Positions 25,601-33,931 of a stretch of DNA of 64,000 bases are shown here, piece by piece. This DNA is from Liolophura sinensis. Lineage: Eukaryota; Mollusca; Polyplacophora; Chitonida; Chitonidae. The translations under genes were made by a program, and so were the position numbers. The stretch's first letter is position 1, and every line of letters starts with the position of its first letter. The notes below the pieces were generated by a model. The model made no database searches. It was not told where the DNA came from and was given only the letters and a program-made list of their open reading frames with translations. The stretch is taken from assembly GCF_032854445.1 (NCBI RefSeq), contig NC_088300.1:11501191-11565190 (forward strand), given 5' to 3'.

Positions 25601-28600
25601 AGTGTTTAAATGTGTCATCCTATCATAAACACAGTTTAAACACCTCACGCAGTAGTAGATATTTGGAGGTGTAAGTTTAAGACTTCTCTATGCGGGAGAG
25701 GGAGAGGAGAGAAGGGGTAGTCTGATGAGTGAGTGGGGGGGGGGGGGTTACCTTCAAGTGCTGCTCGTGACATGAACGATCTCTCTCCAGTCCGTACTTT
25801 CTCAAGAAATCGTGAATATGGCCCACAATCACCAGGATCAAATAGCTCATGTAGGTCAGCAAAGCTACTGTCAGCGGCGTCTCTTCAAACGTTTCGTGCA
25901 GAACTTTCTGAGGAGGTGTCTTCTGTAAGAATAAATATGTCAGTTATTAAAAGCCTTCATCGATAGTGTGATACTTTGTCAGCTTTACAGCCAGACATCA
26001 TCTGCACAAGAAGAAAGAACGACGTCGCGTCGTCACCGAAAAATCCCAATCACTGTTACATCTTTATGTGTTACTCAACTAACTATGACCTCCTCATCTA
26101 ATGTTAAATTGTAAAGAAGTTATACATTTACAAAATTTATTATACAGTGAAACTTACCGACACTTCTAAAAACCGAGATCTTGGCAATACGAGTCACTTA
26201 GTCCGTTGTTATACCTATTTACAACCAATGTTATTTTTATTGAACAAACCGACTCATGTATATTGTGAATACTGACAGGGATTTCTACTCCTCATTGTAT
26301 CTAATGAAAGGTACTCCTCTTCTCATTTTCGAGAGACAATTTTGTCAGTTACAATTAGGCACATTCAATTATAGATATGTAGCAATACTATCGTTTCTCC
26401 CCAGTTTTTCCACCTCATTACTTTTTCAACATTTAGGCAAAATATTTCCTGCACTTAATTCTAGCACCAAATTTTCCATCGCTATAACCGCAATACACCT
26501 TGCTATCTGTGTAACAGTAGGACAATAGCGCAATTCTCTCACTTCACACTCTGCTTCCTTGATAACTGCTTCGTTTGTCTCTTATACTTTACAGCATGTT
26601 CTCCGTAAATTGCTTTATTCCTCTCTTATATTTCACACACTATTCTCTGTACAACAGCAGGACAATTGCCACAGTCCTCTCACACTTCGCACCCTACCCC
26701 CTGTATAACAGCAGGACAATTGTCACAGTCCTCTCACACTTCGCACCCTACTCCCTGCATAACAGCAGGATAATTGTCACAGTCCTCTCACACTTCGCAC
26801 CCTACTCCCTGCATAACAGCAGGACAATTGTCACAGTCCTGTCTCACTTTGCACCTTGCTCCCTGTATAACAGCCAGACAATTGTCACAGTCATTTCTCA
26901 CTTGCACCTTGCTCTCTGTATAACAGCCTGACAATTTTCACAGGCATGTCTCACTTTGCACCTTGCTCTCTGTATAACAGGCGGGAAATTGTCTCAGTCA
27001 TCTCTCACTTTGCACCTTGCTCCCTGTATAACAGCAAGACAATTGTCACAGTCCTGTATCACTTTGCACCTTGCTCCCTGTATAACAGCCGGGCAATTGT
27101 CACAGTCCTGTCTCACTATGCACCTTGCTCACTGTATAACAGCCTGACAATTGTCACAGTCATTTCTCACTTTGCACCTTGCTCTCTGTATAACAGCCTG
27201 ACAATTTTCACAGGCATGTCTCACTTTGCACCTTGCTCTCTGTATAACAGGCGGGAAATTGTCTCAGTCATCTCTCACTTTGCACCTTGCTCCCTGTATA
27301 ACAGCAAGACAATTGTCACAGTCCTGTATCACTTTGCACCTTGCTCCCTGTATAACAGCCGGGCAATTGTCACAGTCCTGTCTCACTATGCACCTTGCTC
27401 ACTGTATAACAGCCGGGTAATTGTCTCAGTCCTGTCTCACTATGCACCTTGCTCCCTGTATAACAGCCAGACAATTGTCACAGTCATTTCTCACTTAGCA
27501 CCTTGCTCTCTGTATAACAGCCTGACAATTTTCACAGGCATGTCTCACTTTGCACCTTGCTCTCTGTATAACAGGCGGGAAATTGTCTCAGTCATCTCTC
27601 ACTTTGCACCTTGCTCCCTGTATAACAGCAAGACAATTGTCACAGTCCTGTATCACTTTGCACCTTGCTCCCTGTATAACAGCCGGGCAATTGCCACAGT
27701 CCTGTCTCACTATGCACCTTGCTCACTGTATAACAGCCGGGTAATTGTCTCAGTCCTGTCTCACTTTACACCTTGCTCACTGTAAAACTGCATTGCAATT
27801 GTCATCACAGCACATGTGCTTGATATTGCATTAATTAATACGATCATTTTCTCTGACAATTACCCTCCTGCATCGAAGTACAAGTTCATAAAAAACTTTA
27901 TTTTTAATAAAAAAGTTTGAGAAATGAGGCCGACGTAACTCATGCATTTCTGAGTCTGACCGATATATATATATATGTATATATTGTATAAATATTTCCC
28001 AAGGCAAAAACCCAGGGCAATGACACACGTGGAATGTCCGCTCAAGCGTGAGATTTGACCTCGCCTGCGCATGTTGATATTTGAGGTCGTCTAAGAGCTA
28101 CCTTTTGAAGACAGTAGCTCACCTTGCGGATTTTATAATCAAAAACAAATCAGTGCTATGACAATTAGCATGATTTCATTGAAAACAATAAAAGGCCCAT
28201 GGATTTAATACGGAATGAATATCTACATTGACTGCACAGGCCTGTATCAGCCTGAGATGAGATTGTTATCTATAATTAACCTCCATAGCTTAATTTCAGA
28301 ACTTAGACGTTGCCCTCAATTGAAACATGTCACACAAGAAAAGTTAATCTTACGATGAGGACTTTTTGTTGTAATGCATTACAAGTTTCTTGCTTATCAG
28401 TTAGGGCCATGTTGTAGATATAGTCTGGCCTAATAATGCAGATAGGTCTATTGACATAAAATGGTGGGTTTTTCACCAGTTAGTTGGTGCATTTGTAATC
28501 CGGTTCACTAAAAACAGTGCCTAAAGTAAGAAGTCATATTTCCGGTTCTAACGTATGTTGCATGAAAATACAGCCTTTACACTACAACAAAAATAGACTG

Positions 28601-30363
28601 ATCAAACAAATGAATACAGGTATTCAGTCCATTGTGAAATGCTATAGATTAGGTTCATGTATTATAGTACAGACGTAACACTCTCATATTTAGTTCATCT
28701 CAGCTGGAGGGCACAAATAAATCCTGTTACAGGCAAAATCTCTGATTAAGTCAAGCTTCACTGACTTTAATATGCCTGATCTTGTTAAATGTATCGAAGA
28801 CGCGCTGTATGTGTCACATTAGGGTGTGTAGTGGAGAATTTTGATTGTACTATTGCATTGTGCCCCTCTGACGTATGTTGTTGTCCCACACATTGCCCGG
28901 CAAAAATGCCTTAAACTAAGCAAGGGGTGGAGACGAGGGGCGGGGGTATGGCCATGGTTGACGACATTGTGAGCGGAAGGACATGTAGGGCAGTCGTGAT
29001 AACACTGTCCACAGACGACATTTTGCCTAAATTCTCAGCTTACAAGCAATTCACCACCCTCACGCAAAATTTTCTCAAATAATATTCGCCCCGATATCTC
29101 TAAAATTTGGGTTTGTGTAGTTCAGAAATATACAGTGAGCACTTTACAGTTCTTCCCGGTTATATTTATAACTTGATGTTCGCATAGCCACAACTGCGTG
29201 AACACAAATATTGGCAAAGTAGCAATCGTAGACCGGTACGAGCGAGTATGTTACTCACAGTTGACCTTCTTCACGGTACAGTCATCAGTGACTCGACTGT
29301 TCCGGTTAGTCCGCTTGCGGTTGTCTGCTTAACACAGAATATTATGACTGTACTACATATAAATATTCCATAAGCACAACTTATATAATGTTTTAATATA
29401 AATGCAGAGGTTACTGGAAATACAGTTTTCATATAGTGTTGATTCATCACAAACAAAAGTTTCTGACACAAGGAACAACAAAGGGATTTTCTTTCTGTTT
29501 ACATTATCTATCCAGCGAAAAGCTAAATGTGACCTTGTGTCGATAGGCGTTAAGCTACTACTGTTTAAGCATTTACCTGAACTTTTACCATAAAAATCCT
29601 AAGAAAGTTAAATTGACTACAACCCGCATTTTATTGGTTACGCTTGGCTATTCCGACTTTGAAGGCTTAGGCTTTAATAATGGTGATTTAAACATCCTTT
29701 ATTACCCTACACTATATGTTAACTTAATAGCACTGACATTTTAAAATAGCACTCCACGGACGTCAATAAACACATTTAACGTGTGTCTCCCTAATAGTCT
29801 AGAGTTCAAAACTGAAAAGAAGGCTTTCAGGCATGTGGAGGACACAGTTAAGCCATCAACCATCCGAGGGGGGGGGGGGGGGTACTGTAAATGTTGGGGA
29901 TTTACTGTAAATTCTTGGGATTTATTCGGTAAATTCAGGGGGTTTACTGTTAGTACTGGGAGTCAACTGCAAATATGGAGGGTTTACTATAAATGTTGGA
30001 GGTTCAATGTAAATGCATGCAACGATATAGATATGGCTCAATGGTAACCAAAATATCCAGCGGATCTAACGTGTATGTGGTGTCAAAATAGTGTTAACAC
30101 ATATCCCTTTCCCAACTACCTTCGAAAAGAAACCTGCGTCACCACCTAACAACGTCCTTAGCAACCAGTGCCGGCCGCTTAATTCACCAGGAATAAGCAA
30201 CCTTTTTATTTCATTTTTTTCTCTGAAATTAAAAAACAATCGAATATCTGAGAAGATATTTTCCTGTTAGGAGTACTTTTACTCTCACCTCTTCATTCTG
30301 GTTGACATCCCTCTCTCCAGGTGCGGTAGATGCTACACGGCACAGTTTGTTCATTGCTCCCAT
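10579..30363 (-). CDS. SPTLC2: Serine palmitoyltransferase, long-chain base subunit 2 (12 exons, complete)
   Basis: Twelve - strand exons join with correct GT-AG borders and compatible phases to give 1578 bp: 525 residues plus stop, against about 560 in vertebrates. The enzyme condenses serine with palmitoyl-CoA on the ER membrane, the first step of sphingolipid synthesis. It is PLP-dependent and works as a heterodimer with SPTLC1. Visible landmarks are one N-terminal membrane segment (residues ~43-62), [10 protein letters not shown] (substrate region), [26 protein letters not shown] (PLP-binding Asp316 and His319), [13 protein letters not shown] with the PLP lysine at residue 351, and VVVGFPATP near the end. 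The order and spacing match the alpha-oxoamine synthase family throughout; the TFTKS lysine marks the catalytic subunit SPTLC2/3 rather than SPTLC1. ATG at 30361-30363 is preceded in frame by TAG and has A at -3 and G at +4. The C-terminal 12 residues differ from vertebrate SPTLC2. No break was found. Confidence 0.96.
10733..10855 (-). mobile_element. SINE family A, internally deleted copy in SPTLC2 intron 11
   Basis: Tail 'ttgattggtgttttacgccg' then 'tactcaagaatatttcac' at the left; head portion 'gaactcacagcgaccgcatc' at the right. The whole core is missing. It lies 60 bp from exon 12. Confidence 0.75.
11527..11656 (-). CDS. SPTLC2: SPTLC2 exon 11
   Basis: Contains AFGR, then [19 protein letters not shown] and [11 protein letters not shown]. 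Acceptor TTCTACAG|GGCA, donor GATAAG|GTTCGT, phase 0. Confidence 0.95.
12112..12247 (-). CDS. SPTLC2: SPTLC2 exon 10
   Basis: Contains [20 protein letters not shown] and [11 protein letters not shown]. Acceptor AATTTTAG|GTGA, donor ATTGC|GTAGGT. It is too short to appear as an ORF and was found by homology and phase. Confidence 0.94.
12313..12595. repeat. Minisatellite, ~25-28-bp unit, ~10 copies (SPTLC2 intron 9)
   Basis: Recurrent 'gtggaagatttgcagtttg' joined by 'aaggtcgt' or 'gtcgtc'. Unit length varies between copies. Confidence 0.88.
12740..12866 (-). CDS. SPTLC2: SPTLC2 exon 9
   Basis: Begins [20 protein letters not shown] and ends MGEDGTQE with a split Gly codon. Acceptor TTTTGCAG|GGTC, donor GAAG|GTAAAA. 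Confidence 0.95.
13180..13870. repeat. Minisatellite, 39-bp unit, ~17 copies (SPTLC2 intron 8)
   Basis: Units carry 'gagccagatcaactgtggtt' then 'caaatctacatccacacac'. 39 is a multiple of three, which keeps frames open on both strands (13-residue periodic ORFs); these are not genes. Confidence 0.92.
13950..14110 (-). mobile_element. Naiad-like terminal repeat fragment (SPTLC2 intron 8)
   Basis: On the - strand it reads 'gcttaacctggggctagg', a spacer, 'tatgaatagttgcag' and 'aacttgagatac'-like sequence. The same succession occurs at 20140-20040 beyond the RT of the 19.7-22.6 kb Naiad copy and upstream of the ORF at 43.3 kb. Probably a solo or truncated pseudo-LTR. Confidence 0.55.
14481..14700 (-). 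CDS. SPTLC2: SPTLC2 exon 8 (PLP site)
   Basis: The largest exon, residues 292-364. It holds DEAHS (Asp316, His319) and [16 protein letters not shown] with the Schiff-base Lys351. Acceptor CCACAG|CATGGAG, donor TCAAAG|GTGAGC, phase 0. Confidence 0.97.
14996..15590. repeat. Minisatellite, 27-bp unit, ~21 copies (SPTLC2 intron 7)
   Basis: The unit is gcttgaggggattcagtatt plus acaacct. The period is a multiple of three, so it yields spurious 60-110-residue ORFs. Confidence 0.93.
16109..16214 (-). CDS. SPTLC2: SPTLC2 exon 7
   Basis: Contains DLENVLK, then [14 protein letters not shown]. Donor TACAG|GTAAGT splits the Ser codon of the YSMEGS motif, which exon 8 completes. Confidence 0.95.
16340..16762. 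repeat. Minisatellite, 49-bp unit, ~8 copies (SPTLC2 intron 6)
   Basis: Units contain 'tccaagtgaacacagtgggc' then 'agatttattttatctctgtt'. Weaker related copies (ccaagtgactacagtgggcag) extend to about 17030 and lead into the 81-bp array, whose units share the 'caccacagtt' and 'ggcagat' words. Confidence 0.92.
17030..18175. repeat. Minisatellite, 81-bp unit, ~14 near-identical copies (SPTLC2 intron 6)
   Basis: Units differ at only a few positions (cat/tat, caag/ccag, atc/acc). Because 81 is 27 codons, the + strand stays open for 373 codons with a 27-residue period. The frame lies antisense within an intron, has no coding signal apart from periodicity, and ends when the last unit degrades. It is therefore listed as a repeat. 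Homogeneity indicates very recent expansion or gene conversion. Confidence 0.96.
18294..18387 (-). CDS. SPTLC2: SPTLC2 exon 6
   Basis: Contains [20 protein letters not shown] then IRVFKHN. Acceptor TTTTGCAG|GGT, donor AATG|GTGAGT, giving a split Asp codon with exon 7. Confidence 0.96.
18460..19055. repeat. Minisatellite, 46-bp unit, ~13 copies (SPTLC2 intron 5)
   Basis: Units carry 'cccacagcgtacagtcttat' then 'tgctgtgtacatcccttccc'. The array ends only about 30 bp from the exon 5 donor and fills almost the whole intron. Confidence 0.94.
19084..19208 (-). CDS. SPTLC2: SPTLC2 exon 5
   Basis: Contains [20 protein letters not shown]. Acceptor GTCTGCAG|GTTA completes a split Gly codon; donor CAGAAG|GTAAGA, phase 0. 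Confidence 0.96.
19365..19740. repeat. Minisatellite, ~75-bp unit (left part), interrupted by SINE and Naiad
   Basis: Units contain 'gctaaaccaacaaggaccaa', 'attacctcactggtcaaggg' and 'aacatgacaatccac'. A SINE (19482-19717) splits one unit. A Naiad element splits another after 'aacatgata', and the array resumes at 22609. Confidence 0.8.
19482..19717 (+). mobile_element. SINE family A (SPTLC2 intron 4)
   Basis: Head with 'gtgagttcaagtccagctca', core 'ggtcgtgggtttccccgggc' and tail ending in (aaat)n. Flanking duplications attacatcac (19472-19481) and attccatcac (19718-19727) differ by one base. The head is internally shortened. Confidence 0.85.
20262..20405. repeat. 57-bp tandem repeat in the Naiad 3' UTR, 2.5 copies
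   Basis: 'gcgcaatctatgatgtta' at about 20261, then 'gcgccatctatgttgtta' 57 bp on and 'gcgccgtctatgtggttg' a further 57 bp on. It lies just past the RT stop codon. Confidence 0.7.
20394..22220 (-). pseudogene. Naiad reverse transcriptase, split by a SINE
   Basis: The - strand frame runs [56 protein letters not shown] (motif A Asp), [18 protein letters not shown] (motif B) and RYIDDLLAL (motif C, codons at 21180-21191), then SYLDLYLY. After the SINE it continues [19 protein letters not shown] and [10 protein letters not shown] to a stop at 20394. Penelope-like RTs are the closest relatives of telomerase RT and show this exact YIDD plus YLDxxIP order. Without the SINE and one target duplication (342 bp, a multiple of three) the RT frame has no internal stop, so the insertion is the main break in the RT itself. 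Not functional as it stands. Confidence 0.9.
20709..21038 (-). mobile_element. tRNA-derived SINE (family B) inserted in the Naiad RT
   Basis: A perfect 12-bp target duplication gcgtgaaaggag occurs at 20697-20708 and 21039-21050. On the - strand the head keeps a B-box-like 'tagatccaggatcaatcc' but lacks the A box, so it is 5'-truncated. The body includes 'ggaaatccgtcctgcaac', and the tail ends 'gacgttaaaccccaagcac' then (actc)n. It shares the whole body with the copy at 53217. Confidence 0.93.
22221..22547 (-). pseudogene. Naiad CxC linker domain
   Basis: Begins [19 protein letters not shown] and carries [10 protein letters not shown], the CxC signature that joins the N-terminal endonuclease to the RT in Naiads. 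It ends at an in-frame TAA (22221-22223). The RT resumes in the same frame a few codons later, so a single nonsense codon separates the two domains. Confidence 0.8.
22609..22675. repeat. 75-bp minisatellite, right part
   Basis: 'ccacagctaaaccaacacgg' and 'ctcactgatcaagtg' continue the repeat that was interrupted at about 19737. Confidence 0.7.
22769..22914 (-). CDS. SPTLC2: SPTLC2 exon 4
   Basis: Contains [14 protein letters not shown] and ASRQEMG, the substrate-binding region of alpha-oxoamine synthases. Acceptor CATTGCAG|ACAC, donor ATGG|GTAAGT. Confidence 0.95.
23331..23485 (-). CDS. SPTLC2: SPTLC2 exon 3
   Basis: Begins [18 protein letters not shown] and contains CWNRPI, both typical of SPTLC2. 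The donor TTGAA|GTGAGT splits a Lys codon that exon 4 completes. Confidence 0.95.
23645..23890. repeat. Weak tandem repeat (SPTLC2 intron 2)
   Basis: Imperfect ~50-bp units with 'tgctctactgt' and 'ggttttggtagaa', then two copies of a block with 'atacagttac' and 'gtagacaac'. Heavily diverged. Confidence 0.5.
24975..25355. repeat. Minisatellite, ~30-bp unit, ~12 copies (SPTLC2 intron 2)
   Basis: Units resemble 'ttcagccaactctatgttct' plus 'cgctgtttt', T-rich and diverged. ORFs here are periodic artefacts. Confidence 0.85.
25735..25747. repeat. G13 homopolymer next to the SPTLC2 exon 2 donor
   Basis: Thirteen G on the + strand, read as C on the gene strand, beginning right after GTAA of the exon 2 splice donor. 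Confidence 0.9.
25752..25922 (-). CDS. SPTLC2: SPTLC2 exon 2 (membrane anchor)
   Basis: Residues 26-82, with FEETP then a hydrophobic stretch around [14 protein letters not shown], the single ER anchor, then [10 protein letters not shown]. Acceptor TTCTTACAG|AAG and donor TTGAAG|GTAACC, phase 0. The donor is followed at once by a run of 13 C on the coding strand. Confidence 0.93.
26620..27800. repeat. Minisatellite, 54-bp unit, ~22 copies, with higher-order blocks (SPTLC2 intron 1)
   Basis: Units carry 'ctcactttgcaccttgctcc' then 'ctgtataacagccgggcaat'. A block of several units with a private variant order ('gcgggaaattgtctcagtca') recurs at about 26956, 27226 and 27550, spacings of 270 and 324 bp (5 and 6 units). 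The 279-codon + ORF is the result of an 18-codon period. Confidence 0.95.
27801..29870. other. SPTLC2 intron 1, unassigned part
   Basis: A short (TA)n stretch lies near 27961-27985. I see no exon, RNA gene or recognisable transposon in the rest. Confidence 0.5.
29868..30030. repeat. G-run plus ~21-bp repeat (SPTLC2 intron 1)
   Basis: A run of about 14 G is followed by imperfect units like 'gggtttactgtaaatgttgg'. Confidence 0.65.
30289..30363 (-). CDS. SPTLC2: SPTLC2 exon 1 (start codon)
   Basis: Encodes residues 1-25, beginning [12 protein letters not shown], and ends with donor GAAGAG|GTGAGA, phase 0. This N-terminal tail is not conserved in the family and rests on the in-frame upstream stop, the Kozak context and the exact phase match to exon 2. 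Confidence 0.8.
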
Positions 30364-31320
30364 GTTCTCGCCCAGGTCCGCTGTCTGCTACACTGGAAGT
30401 GGCCGGTATGATGAACGAAGTATGATAGTAAGGTGGTGATATGGCTGGAGAAGGAAGTAGTTTAACGTTGGGTCGGGAGTAGGTGTGGCCCTAACAAACC
30501 AGTCTGATGTGATGTGTCTCGCTCCGCCCGTATACCCGCCGAGACCGTTGGCGAAACACTGACACGGACGACGCTGTCGTTCATTCACCCGTGGATTCTA
30601 AGCACCTTGCCAACCAGGCGTGTTTATTACGTTTCCGTCACTCTGCAGGTAAATAAAAACAGTCCACTATGTAAGATAGGCTCTAGTCTAGTTCTGCTAC
30701 GCTGAATTTGTGGGTCAGAGGAATATAAAGTCCAGTATACAATAACCTCACAACGAGCCCCGACAGGTAAACATGTCGTAACAAATTGATCATGACGCTG
30801 GGAATCACCTTAGCACAACCTGTTAAAAGCAAAGGAATTACTGTATATGTAAGAATTCAGGGGGGGCCGGTAAGTAGACAATAGAAAGAATAAACCTCTG
30901 TATGGTGCTCTCCCAGGCGGATTGAAACCTGCCCCAATCTGATCCGGATCTGACAAACAGCGTAAGCAATATGCTGTACACAGGCGGCGTGTGTATACTG
31001 GTGTGTTATTGGTTGCCATGGCGACACCACCAGCCATCCGACAAGACCTTACACTGACCACGTATGTTATCCGCAGACGTTTACAAGTTGAGCTACGGTC
31101 AGTACATTATATCCCCACATGCACGGTCAAGGAACAAAAAGCAGTTGCTATGGTTGGTATACGGTTTATTCCGGACCAGTAGTTTAGTACTGGTATACAA
31201 GACTGCCTTTTCAGCTATTCCAGTAGGTGTCAGAAGACTAGCTAGAAGGCCGTTCCACCACAGGACCTATCTGTTACAAACGCCTTAGCACGTATATGTA
31301 CAATGTTACCTAAAAACGAT
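30364..31320. other. SPTLC2 5' UTR and upstream flank
   Basis: The SPTLC2 promoter should lie here, on the - strand. I see no clear TATA box close to 30.4-30.7 kb, which is usual for a housekeeping gene. Several short ORFs on + show no family resemblance. Confidence 0.4.
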
Positions 31321-31321
31321 C

Positions 31322-31480
31322 ATGGCGACAATATTGACAAAGCTCACACTGTCACAATATCATAAATGTCTTTATTTTATCTCCAGTCACCCCAGGCACA
31401 CACGAGGAAACATCCTTTATTTCTCAGGAAGACGAGTCTGTACAAAACTGTCTAGAGTCAAGCTATTGGAAGGTAGCGAT
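31322..31480 (+). CDS. Candidate first exon with mitochondrial-presequence-like N-terminus
   Basis: ATG at 31322 opens a frame beginning MATILTKLTL. It is rich in Arg, Lys and Ser and almost free of acidic residues for about 45 codons (ISSHPRHTRG, FSGRRVCTKLSRVKLLE). A possible donor TTGGAAG|GTAGCG follows near 31473. It would be divergent from SPTLC2, about 1 kb away. I recognise no protein family, and the call rests only on composition and the splice site. Confidence 0.25.
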
Positions 31481-31560
31481 TATGGAATTAAAGACTACCT
31501 TACTCTGCAGAAATCAATTATTATTCTAGAGGGATTAATAGATGTCCCGATAAGATAACC

Positions 31561-33170
31561 TTCTTCTCACCCCCATGATATCAAAACATTATCCATTTTT
31601 AATCCTCTTACAACCCCAACATGAATGCATTACCCTTGATAGGCCTAATATCATTTACAAATCTATAATTATCAACACTAAACGACCTAAACCTGAAGCA
31701 ATGAGAACTCATTTTTTCAGAAAATCAGTGTAATTTACTTGTAAATAAATTAAATAAACCCAGATGTGAGCATACATCCACATGTTAAAAGGTGTCAGTG
31801 TTAAATTATTACAGCGGATTCCAGATTCTCCAGAATATATTTTCTGGAGAATCACTGTTGTCTTAATTTCTTTTAAAAACATTTCTCCAAAGACGCTCAT
31901 CTGCAGTTCCCGTTAAAAGTCCCCCAAACTCTAGGCACTGACTTTTAATCTTTCCATTTTTTTTCACTTGCACGGCTTCAGATTACCTTGACGGCACGTC
32001 TCGGAGCACAAATTAATTTTGAATGACCGGAAACTCTTCTACAGTTCTACGACAATCTAGGGTCGTTGAGCTTCCGGAGCCGAAGCAGCCCTAATGTGCT
32101 GTGATAGACTTTGAAACTCGGAGCCCCGACCAATCTGGGACTAATATAACAGATAGGATAGATACTGATGGACTCGGAAATTCTTTCCAGCTCTTCGCAA
32201 TTTATTAAGTATTAAGTGGACTGTCTTTCGGGTTGATTGGCTGGACATTTTAAATTAGATAATTCGCACATGTTTATGACACTGGTTGTGAAAGCTACGG
32301 CCTACATTCGTTGCTAGCGAAATATCACCCTGTCTGACGCATGCGCGAGGGCATATTACATGCGGCGCGAAAGTCTCATTTATATGATAATTGCGAGGCA
32401 GCCATGGACACGTGCAGCCTGTACCTCTGTTATATTAGTCCTAGGACCAATATAGTATAGCTCTCCCGCTAATATCTTAAAATATTTAAATTTCTTTCAC
32501 TATGTCCTTTCAGTTCTCATATCTCAATGTCCCAAAATGGCATAGATCTCATCTACGGGAATCTGGGTTCGCCCTGTTATGATAGTACCCCCCCCCCCCC
32601 CCGCTACCCCTCACTTACAATAAGTCTGAGCACACTTGTGTAGTAATTAGCCAGTCATTGTTATACATTACTTATGGATATTATTTTTAATGGACGTAGT
32701 AAACTGTGTTTGACTCTGCCTTAATCTTCTCAGGATCAACATTGTTATTCTTTCTGTGGTTTCTGTCTCCCCGTAGGTGTTCACCTTACTTGGAATTAGT
32801 TGTGAAGGTGATCATTTACTCCGTGAGCTGTAATATTCCACTCCGTGATAAGAACCAACACGCTGGCAACTGCAATGGGAATATAAAGATGTAGAAAATT
32901 GAGAAGGCTCATTTGTTTTATTCTATCATCTCTCCATATCAGAAAAATCTTACTTTTATACAAATGTACAGTAACTGTAATTTACGCAAGGTAAATTAAA
33001 CGTTCTATGCATAACATGTTTCGCCCTGATCTGCACTGTGTTATGTATGACTATTTAAACGTTTTCATGTACTGTTAGTCTGCGGACCTTTGTGAAAGCA
33101 TAACAGGCCCGGTTTTATATGTACAGCGCGGACCTGATGGAAAGCACCTTGTTCAAGGCTTTGTTTATTT
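31561..33170. other. Unassigned; one perfect hairpin
   Basis: A perfect inverted repeat lies at 31824-31853 (listed separately), and a C14 run near 32589-32602. No gene is recognised. Confidence 0.4.
31824..31853. other. Perfect inverted repeat, 12-bp stem, 6-nt loop
   Basis: gattctccagaa, loop tatatt, ttctggagaatc. Confidence 0.6.
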
Positions 33171-33182
33171 CACTGGCTGTTC

Positions 33183-33264
33183 ATTGGCTGTTAATTCTGT
33201 GTCTAAGAATAGTTGGATCCACCTGGACCGTATATAAGCCGTGTTTTCTGTGCAGAGTGGAGGT
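33183..33264 (+). promoter_or_regulatory. Likely RNA polymerase II core promoter
   Basis: TATATAAG at 33231-33238, flanked by GC (gaccg...ccgtg). An inverted CCAAT box (attgg, 33183-33187) lies about 45 bp upstream of it. Transcription would start about 30 bp downstream, near 33260-33265. Confidence 0.5.
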
Positions 33265-33601
33265 ATTTTTGCTGCATCCACTGGGAGCCAGGAGAGTGTG
33301 CGACGCTCTCGTATCGAGTCCATTATTTTGATATGAGCTGGTGATGCCAGTTTCATTTGGGAGGACAGATTTTTATGCCGGCACCGTTTGTGTACCACAG
33401 TAGTACTGATGTCTGGTTTATGTGAATTTCTGCGGAAGTCACGTTTATTGGTGTCCGGATCTTTATTATGATTATACAGTGTTGACTGTGTAATTTGTTT
33501 AACACGCTGACCTCACCTTCTGCCACAAGGACATTACTCTACGTCTCTGAGCGGCTCTCTGCGGGGAGCTGTGACTGTTTCTAAAGTGGATTTATACCTC
33601 C

Positions 33602-33871
33602 ATGCCTGTATTTTACCCTGTGTTGTGCTCTGCGGGTGTGACGTCATTCAAAGGCTTGACTGTTCCAGTTCTGTGTAACCTGTGTACTGCGTTCGCTAAC
33701 CTAGCGAAGTACCTGATTGGGACAATTTGTGACTTGTGTGAATTTTGTGTTTATCCCATGGTCTTTACGTTGGATCTCCTGGAATACATTCCCTGGGATG
33801 CAAAGGTGAACTGGAAACTTTTAAAGACCGGTAATACTAATGTGTATGTTTTTTTATGTTGTTGTTGTTGA
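33602..33871 (+). CDS. Hypothetical Cys-rich small protein (89 aa)
   Basis: An ATG-initiated frame about 340 bp downstream of the TATA promoter. It is hydrophobic and Cys-rich (10 or more Cys, for example CNLCTAF, CDLCEFCVYP and a terminal CCCC). No signal peptide or domain is recognised. It could be the coding part of a short unspliced transcript, or chance ORF sequence in a noncoding RNA; a GTAATA at 33832 could also act as a donor. No homologue comes to mind. Confidence 0.3.
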   Translation: MPVFYPVLCSAGVTSFKGLTVPVLCNLCTAFANLAKYLIGTICDLCEFCVYPMVFTLDLLEYIPWDAKVNWKLLKTGNTNVYVFLCCCC

Positions 33872-33931
33872 ACTGTCTGTAAAACTGTACGTCTCATTTT
33901 ACATATAAAGCATTGTTTACATTGTAATATT

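Noticed and set aside
26946-27785. 279-codon + strand ORF
   Set aside because: 54-bp tandem repeat with an 18-codon period; several frames are open at once.
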